Below the pieces are notes generated by a model. That model was given only the letters and a program-made list of their open reading frames with translations. It was not told where the DNA came from and did no database searches. From the NCBI GenBank assembly GCA_041446545.1, contig JBGOEJ010000007.1:62001-126000 (forward strand): a stretch of DNA of 64,000 nt. Reading direction: 5' to 3'. Of the stretch, positions 59,186 to 64,000 are shown one piece after another (within the stretch, counting starts at the first letter, position 1; every line of letters starts with the position of its first letter). The position numbers were made by a program, and so were the translations under genes. The DNA comes from Fervidibacter canadensis. Its GTDB lineage: Bacteria > Armatimonadota > Fervidibacteria > Fervidibacterales > Fervidibacteraceae.

Positions 59186-60404
59186 CGGCACGGCGGGAGA
59201 GGCGGATACCGAAACGCTCCCGCAAGTAGTCGGCAATTTGGCGGTCGCTCCAATGAGGGAAGGCAGAATGCAAGCGAGCAATGACCTCCCTTCGGCTGGG
59301 GAATAACTCCACGAGGGCAAGGCGCCCATAGGGCGTTTTGAGCCATTGCCCTTTGATTAAGCGACAAACGACGGAACGATGGCAACCGATTTGCCGAGCG
59401 ACTTCCGCTTGAGGGAGGGGACGGAGGTCTAAAGGGTTGCCCGTGCGCAAAAAATCTCGCTGCAACCGGCAGAGGGTCTGAAGGAGCATTGCTATCGTGC
59501 CGTTGCGTTCGTTCAAAGCCTGAAGGGCGGTGAGGAGTTGAGGCAACTCAGCGTTTTCACCATGCTGTCGTTTCCATTCCTCCAACCGCTGGCGGTCTAC
59601 GAGGTAGCGTTGGGTGAGATGGGCATCAATGAACCGCCATCGCAATTGTCCCATTTCGTCCACCCACACTTCCGCCAACAGTTGTTCGTCGGATATCTTG
59701 GTGGGTGTGACAGGCGAAGGGAGAGCCACAGTCGGTTCGCCAAGCATCTCCTGCAGTTCCAAACGGTCCAGTGCCTCTATTAAGGCTTGGGCTTCAGCGA
59801 CGGTGCAGCCAAAGCGTTCGGCAATTTGCCGTGCGGAGTAGCGCCCGCTGAGCAAGTAATCCACGAAATCTTGCTGGCTGATGCCGTAACGGCGAACGAA
59901 GGCGATGGCGAGGTCAACTACTTCGCTGAAGTCTGCCTCGCCGATGGCAAGGGGTGCGGACACTTCTTCAGGGCTCACATCGGCGATGAGCAACTCCTGT
60001 GGCGGTTTGGGTTGAGTGCGTAGGAACCGAACAACCCTGCGCAATTCCCGTTCGGGCAGTTCCCACCGCTTCGCCAAATCGCTCAGAAACTCTTCAGCGT
60101 CAGGGTGCGTTAAAAGGAGTTGCCATTCGGGGCGCTCATAGAGGCGGTGGCGATGGACGAAAGCGATGGCATGGCGTTCCATGTAAGCGAGGTAGCGTTC
60201 GTAAGGCAAGAAGCGTGTCCAACGGACTTTACGGATGACGCCTTCCGATTGCAAGGCGCGGAAAAGCGGATGGGTTTCCAACCAGTGGGCAAGATGTTGA
60301 GCCTCCTTTGCCGATGCGAAGGCTTGTTGCCAAAGGGGAGACGGGCGACGGATAGCCAGTTTCAAGTTAGGGTGCGTGTCAGTTTTCGGTCTTGTTTTCA
60401 GCAT
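59112..60404 (-). CDS. Divergent sigma-54 (RpoN)-like factor
   Basis: This 430-residue protein has a C-terminal half resembling RpoN: the core/HTH stretch LRPLPQAEVARQIGCHRSVV then CRLIKGQWLKTPYGRLALVELF, which matches the DNA-binding helix region. WSDRQIADYLRERFGIRLSRR and AVTYHRHH follow, matching the RpoN box in order (RR, V, R kept; ARRTVAKYR is the norm). The N-terminal region lacks the Gln-rich region I that contacts activators. So it is either a very diverged sigma-54 or a distant relative. CAGGTGAAGCCC precedes ATG 60404. The RpoN box lies within the 74-bp overlap with the NlpC/P60 gene. Confidence 0.6.
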   Translation of the reverse strand: MLKTRPKTDTHPNLKLAIRRPSPLWQQAFASAKEAQHLAHWLETHPLFRALQSEGVIRKVRWTRFLPYERYLAYMERHAIAFVHRHRLYERPEWQLLLTHPDAEEFLSDLAKRWELPERELRRVVRFLRTQPKPPQELLIADVSPEEVSAPLAIGEADFSEVVDLAIAFVRRYGISQQDFVDYLLSGRYSARQIAERFGCTVAEAQALIEALDRLELQEMLGEPTVALPSPVTPTKISDEQLLAEVWVDEMGQLRWRFIDAHLTQRYLVDRQRLEEWKRQHGENAELPQLLTALQALNERNGTIAMLLQTLCRLQRDFLRTGNPLDLRPLPQAEVARQIGCHRSVVCRLIKGQWLKTPYGRLALVELFPSRREVIARLHSAFPHWSDRQIADYLRERFGIRLSRRAVTYHRHHADSTDALLRSASHSKGR

Positions 60405-60489
60405 CGGGCTTCACCTGAACAAATTGTGTCAAAGGGAAATTGCGGGCGTGTCACAATTACGGCGTCCGTCGCAAGGAGGGACGAAGGAG

Positions 60490-61452
60490 ATGCGCATCGT
60501 TCTCATCGGTGGGACGGGTTTCATCGGGCGTGCCGTGATGGCGCGATGTTTGGAAGAGTTGAATGACCTTGACTTAGTCGTCGTTACCCGTCGGCAGCAA
60601 GAAGCCGACCAGATGCCCCCTTGGGTTCGTCCCGTCCTTTGGGATTTGATGGATGCCCCCCTTCCGCCCCAACTTTTGGATGGCGTGGATGCCGTCATCA
60701 ACTTGGCGGGTGAAACCGTCGCCCAACGGTGGACGCCCGCCACCAAACAACGCATCCGCGACTCACGAGTTTTGACGACCCGCCATTTAGTGGAAGCGAT
60801 GCGCCAAACCGCTAAGCCGCCCAAAGTCCTTGTCAATGCCTCGGCAACGGGTTACTATGGAGACCGAGGCGATGAAGAGTTGACCGAAGAAGCACCCCCA
60901 GGGAACGGTTTTTTGGCAGAAGTGTGCCAACTGTGGGAAGAGGAAGCCCAACGGGCGACGGAGTTAGGGGTGCGAGTGGTCTGCTGTCGCTTCGGCGTCG
61001 TCTTGGGCGTGGGGGGCGGGGCATTGGAACGCTTGTTGCCCTTTTTTGAATGGGGCGTCGGTGGGCGGTTGGGCAACGGGCAGCAATGGATGTCATGGGT
61101 GCACCGGCAAGACGCTGCCCGCCTTGTCCTGCATGCCGTCAAGAACGACGCCGTGCGCGGGCTGATGAATGTCGTCGCTCCCGAACCTGTCCGCCATCGG
61201 GAGTTCACTCGCCTCTTGGCGAAGGTGGTCGGCAAACCTGCGCTTTTCCCCGTTCCTGTTTTCGCCCTGCGGTTGCTTTACGGGGAGATGGCGGATGTTT
61301 TGCTGCACAGCCAACGGGTCTTACCGAAGGTCGCCTTAGCGACAGGGTTCACCTTCGCCTATCCTGACTTGGAGACAGCCCTGAGGCATTTGTTGCGCTG
61401 GCGTCATCAGTTCCAAGCCACTCCCGATGCTGCCATCTTCGCCATCGCTTGA
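60490..61452 (+). CDS. TIGR01777-type SDR epimerase/oxidoreductase
   Basis: This 320-residue protein has the TIGR01777 pattern: the Rossmann motif MRIVLIGGTGFIGRAV, VDAVINLAGETVAQRWT, KQRIRDSRVLTTRHLVEAM, VLVNASATGYYGDRGDEEL (with the YxxxK-like site altered), GNGQQWMSWVHRQDAARL and ALRLLYGEMADVLLHSQRV. The function is unproven; human SDR39U1 is a homologue. ATG 60490 follows GGAGGGACGAAGGAG; the open frame reaches 60376. Confidence 0.9.
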   Translation: MRIVLIGGTGFIGRAVMARCLEELNDLDLVVVTRRQQEADQMPPWVRPVLWDLMDAPLPPQLLDGVDAVINLAGETVAQRWTPATKQRIRDSRVLTTRHLVEAMRQTAKPPKVLVNASATGYYGDRGDEELTEEAPPGNGFLAEVCQLWEEEAQRATELGVRVVCCRFGVVLGVGGGALERLLPFFEWGVGGRLGNGQQWMSWVHRQDAARLVLHAVKNDAVRGLMNVVAPEPVRHREFTRLLAKVVGKPALFPVPVFALRLLYGEMADVLLHSQRVLPKVALATGFTFAYPDLETALRHLLRWRHQFQATPDAAIFAIA

Positions 61453-61526
61453 AAGGAATGCCCTTTTCATGGCAGAAAACTTGTCGGTCATCGGAAAGGA
61501 GGCTAAGGACGAAGGAGGTGAGCCGT

Positions 61527-61922
61527 TTGCCAAGCAAGCGCGTGTTGGTCGTAGAAGACGACCCTGCCCTCATGGAACTTCTTCGCTTGCTCTTAGAACG
61601 AGAGGGCTTGGAGGTGGAGGTCGCCCAAGATGGGTTGCAAGCCTTAGACCAACTGAGGGCTCATCATTGGGATTTGGTGCTCTTGGACTTGCACTTGCCC
61701 AAACTGGAAGGCTTGGATGTCCTTTGGGAGATGCGCCATGATGCCCACCTTCAATCGGTGCCTGTCATCATCATCTCGGTGGACGATTCCCCCCACACGA
61801 TGCTGCAGGGTTGGCGATTGGGCGTAGACAGTTACTTCCTCAAGCCTTTTGACCCAGACGAGTTGTTGCGGGTCGTCCGTCGCATCTTATCACTCCCCTG
61901 CGAAGCGTCTTACAATGTGTAA
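61527..61922 (+). CDS. Single-domain response regulator
   Basis: This 131-residue REC domain has acidic Asp residues in VLVVEDDPALM, the phosphorylated Asp in LVLLDLHLPKLEGLDVLW, and Lys in YFLKPFDPDELLRVVRRIL. There is no output domain, so it acts like CheY/Spo0F, and no kinase is adjacent. TTG 61527 follows GAAGGAGGTGAGCCG, so the longer frame from 61449 is not used. It is directly before the unknown gene at 61983. Confidence 0.92.
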   Translation: MPSKRVLVVEDDPALMELLRLLLEREGLEVEVAQDGLQALDQLRAHHWDLVLLDLHLPKLEGLDVLWEMRHDAHLQSVPVIIISVDDSPHTMLQGWRLGVDSYFLKPFDPDELLRVVRRILSLPCEASYNV

Positions 61923-61982
61923 CCCCACATAGCGGCATCCTTTCTCGCCATCCAGAAGCGAAGGACGAGGGGGCGATCGGGT

Positions 61983-62615
61983 GTGCAATGGTCTTTGACG
62001 GCAGTGGAAGTGGATGGGCAGCGGATAGGCGTTATCGTGGCACGGCTCATGACGGGCGATTTGCTGGAAGCCCGCAACCGAGCGGAGATGTTTTCCGTCG
62101 GCGATTTGTTCAGCCGTTGGGTGGCAGCCTTGGGGCAAACGGTAACTCTGACGGCGCTGCGGGAAAGCGGCTTGATTGTCAAGCCGTCTGGGTTGACCGA
62201 TGTCGTTGTCCATCAGACTTTGCGGCTACGCACCCGATTGTCTACTTTCGCTCGTCCCGTTGGGAAAGTCCCTCTGGCATCCTTAGTGCAGCGCTTCGTC
62301 TTGTTAGGACCGCGTTGCACGCCCGACGGTGACCTTGCCGAAGACCCTGCCGACTTTTACGCCCAGGTCATCGTCGCTTTAGCGACGGAGGAGTTGCGCC
62401 AAGTGTTGGCGCGGGAAGTCGGAGCGGTCAGCGCCGTCTTAGTGGGCGCCGCCCCCTTGACTAAACTCTTAGAGGAGGGCAAACCGCAACCCGTCGCCCG
62501 CAAGTGGTTTCTGACGATGCCTCTTTCCCGTCTCTTCCCCGCCGCCGATTTGCCCGTCGTCCTCCGCGAGACCGCCCTCTACTTTCGCCTCCATCACCGA
62601 GGACAGCCCGAGTGA
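61983..62615 (+). CDS. Unrecognised 210-residue protein downstream of the response regulator
   Basis: I do not recognise this family. The protein is soluble and starts at a GTG (MQWSLTAVEVDGQRIGVIVA). It has a leucine/valine-rich centre (TLTALRESGLIVKPSGLTDVVV, RLRTRLSTFARPVGKVPLA) and a C-terminal half with AEDPADFYAQVIVALATEELRQVL and RKWFLTMPLSRLFPAADLP. No membrane segment or signal peptide is visible. A GAGGGGGCGATCGGGT precedes the start. It may form an operon with the response regulator 60 bp upstream. Confidence 0.55.
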   Translation: MQWSLTAVEVDGQRIGVIVARLMTGDLLEARNRAEMFSVGDLFSRWVAALGQTVTLTALRESGLIVKPSGLTDVVVHQTLRLRTRLSTFARPVGKVPLASLVQRFVLLGPRCTPDGDLAEDPADFYAQVIVALATEELRQVLAREVGAVSAVLVGAAPLTKLLEEGKPQPVARKWFLTMPLSRLFPAADLPVVLRETALYFRLHHRGQPE

Positions 62616-62621
62616 AAAAAT

Positions 62622-62652
62622 TTGAGGGGCGGGTGAAAAGCCCGCCCCTCAA
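62622..62652 (-). terminator. Intrinsic terminator for the minus-strand small gene
   Basis: TTGAGGGGCGGG pairs perfectly with CCCGCCCCTCAA around TGAAAAG. Read on the minus strand it is followed by AAATTTTTT, the right T run; on the plus strand it follows the 61983 gene, so it may also act there. Confidence 0.8.
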
Positions 62653-62679
62653 GGTTGCAGAGTCTCTCGGAAGGCTCAC

Positions 62680-62865
62680 TCACTGTCCTGCTCCTCCGCC
62701 CACAGGACTAGCTGGTCCGCCAGGTTTTGTTAGCAGTTTCATCTCCTCAGGGCTCACCGACGCAACGGGAGGACGGGTGGCACGGTAGATCAAAAAGCCA
62801 GCGACCACTAATAAGAGCACAGCGACAACGGCTAAGATAGCGTTACGCACCTTCGGGTCCTGCAT
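62680..62865 (-). CDS. Small single-helix membrane protein
   Basis: This 61-residue protein has one membrane helix (NAILAVVAVLLLVVAGFLIY) after a short soluble lead (MQDPKVR), and a tail ending in Gly/Pro-rich GPASPVGGGAG. ATG 62865 follows GAGGGAGGTGTTTGCT. It sits just downstream of a DUF1559 prepilin on the same strand, so they may be cotranscribed. No family is recognised. Confidence 0.6.
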   Translation of the reverse strand: MQDPKVRNAILAVVAVLLLVVAGFLIYRATRPPVASVSPEEMKLLTKPGGPASPVGGGAGQ

Positions 62866-62901
62866 AGCAAACACCTCCCTCACCTCGGCTTTTCTTTCCC
62901 T

Positions 62902-63828
<927 letters not shown>

Positions 63829-63933
63829 CTTCACGCACCTCCCGTCGCAAATGCAGTTTTCAATGGCACACTCCCAACCGACAACGCGTGCTCGCCATTA
63901 TAGCAACCGCCTTCGCCGATGTAAAGACCTTTA

Positions 63934-64000
63934 GAGGGTGCTTGAAAAGGGAGGGCAAGGCTCCTGCCGAGCCGAACATCTCGGCAAGTCGTAAGATGGG
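63934..64000. mobile_element. MITE-like element, copy C (cut by window end)
   Basis: Begins GAGGGTGCTTGAAAAGGG, then GAGGGCAAGGCTCCTGCCGA and GCCGAACATCTCGGCAAGTC, matching copies A and B. The right end lies outside the window. Confidence 0.65.

Overview
This 64 kb window looks like a chromosomal contig from a heterotrophic, probably thermophilic bacterium close to Armatimonadota. The class-level guess 'Fervidibacteria-like' is an inference from the gene mix: several DUF1559-type (H-X9-DG) prepilins, Tat-exported Gfo/Idh oxidoreductases, GHL6 and GH78 glycoside hydrolases, DUF4058 paralogues, a MoaD-MoaE fusion and a standalone Cas6. No rRNA gene is present, so the taxonomy cannot be settled here. 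Many starts carry a GGAGG or GGTGAG-type ribosome binding site; TTG and GTG starts are common.

Layout. 1-8.5 kb: an edge-truncated Gfo/Idh oxidoreductase, a GHL6-type hydrolase, an orphan cas6, a MoaD/ThiS-like carrier with a masked diglycine tail, a zinc-ribbon/kinase/RDD protein, a DUF1559 prepilin, a MoaD-MoaE fusion and a membrane protein. 8.6-19 kb: FtsK, a phosphotriesterase-like hydrolase, an AIR-synthase-like protein, NadC, a RbsC-like permease, tRNA-Asp and tRNA-Phe, gcvH-gcvPA and a DUF2993-like protein. 18.5-27 kb is a scarred accessory stretch: a frameshifted ferritin-like gene fused tail to tail with a truncated oxidoreductase, a lone hydantoinase-B gene, a decayed MobA-like gene, an MNT gene followed by a HEPN remnant, a Tat oxidoreductase, three tRNAs (Leu, Arg, Glu), a methyltransferase relic and a probable type II restriction-modification pair. 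27-33 kb: a GH78 rhamnosidase, gatC, comF and two tandem DUF4058 genes. 33.4-44.4 kb: one long minus-strand cluster encoding four minor-pilin-like proteins, two secreted beta-propeller proteins with calcium-type loops, and a HicBA pair. 44.5-51.5 kb: argD, a Spy/LTXXQ protein, an inositol monophosphatase, an RNA methyltransferase, a prepilin peptidase, a SAM methyltransferase and a membrane-anchored propeller. 51.8-64 kb: a phosphohexomutase in an overlapping operon with a HEPN/MNT pair, a 1298-residue glycoside hydrolase, NlpC/P60, a divergent sigma-54-like protein overlapping it antisense, a TIGR01777 epimerase, a response regulator, an unknown protein, a small membrane protein and a second DUF1559 prepilin.

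How parts fit together. The 33-44 kb cluster resembles the fimU-pilVWX-pilY1 tip-complex operon in order (minor pilins, then a calcium-binding beta-propeller). The prepilin peptidase at 48.8 kb could mature these pilins and the two DUF1559 prepilins.

The most unusual feature is repeat-driven. (1) Tracts of four tandem heptamers (GGGACNN or its complement) lie inside the coding sequences of unrelated genes and form part of prepilin leaders. (2) A second heptamer family (GCGANNN) occurs mostly between genes. (3) A MITE-like element with terminal inverted repeats is present in three copies, and a related element in one. (4) Short REP-like palindromes are scattered through the window. All coordinates and motifs come from reading the sequence by eye; no database search, alignment or composition calculation was run.
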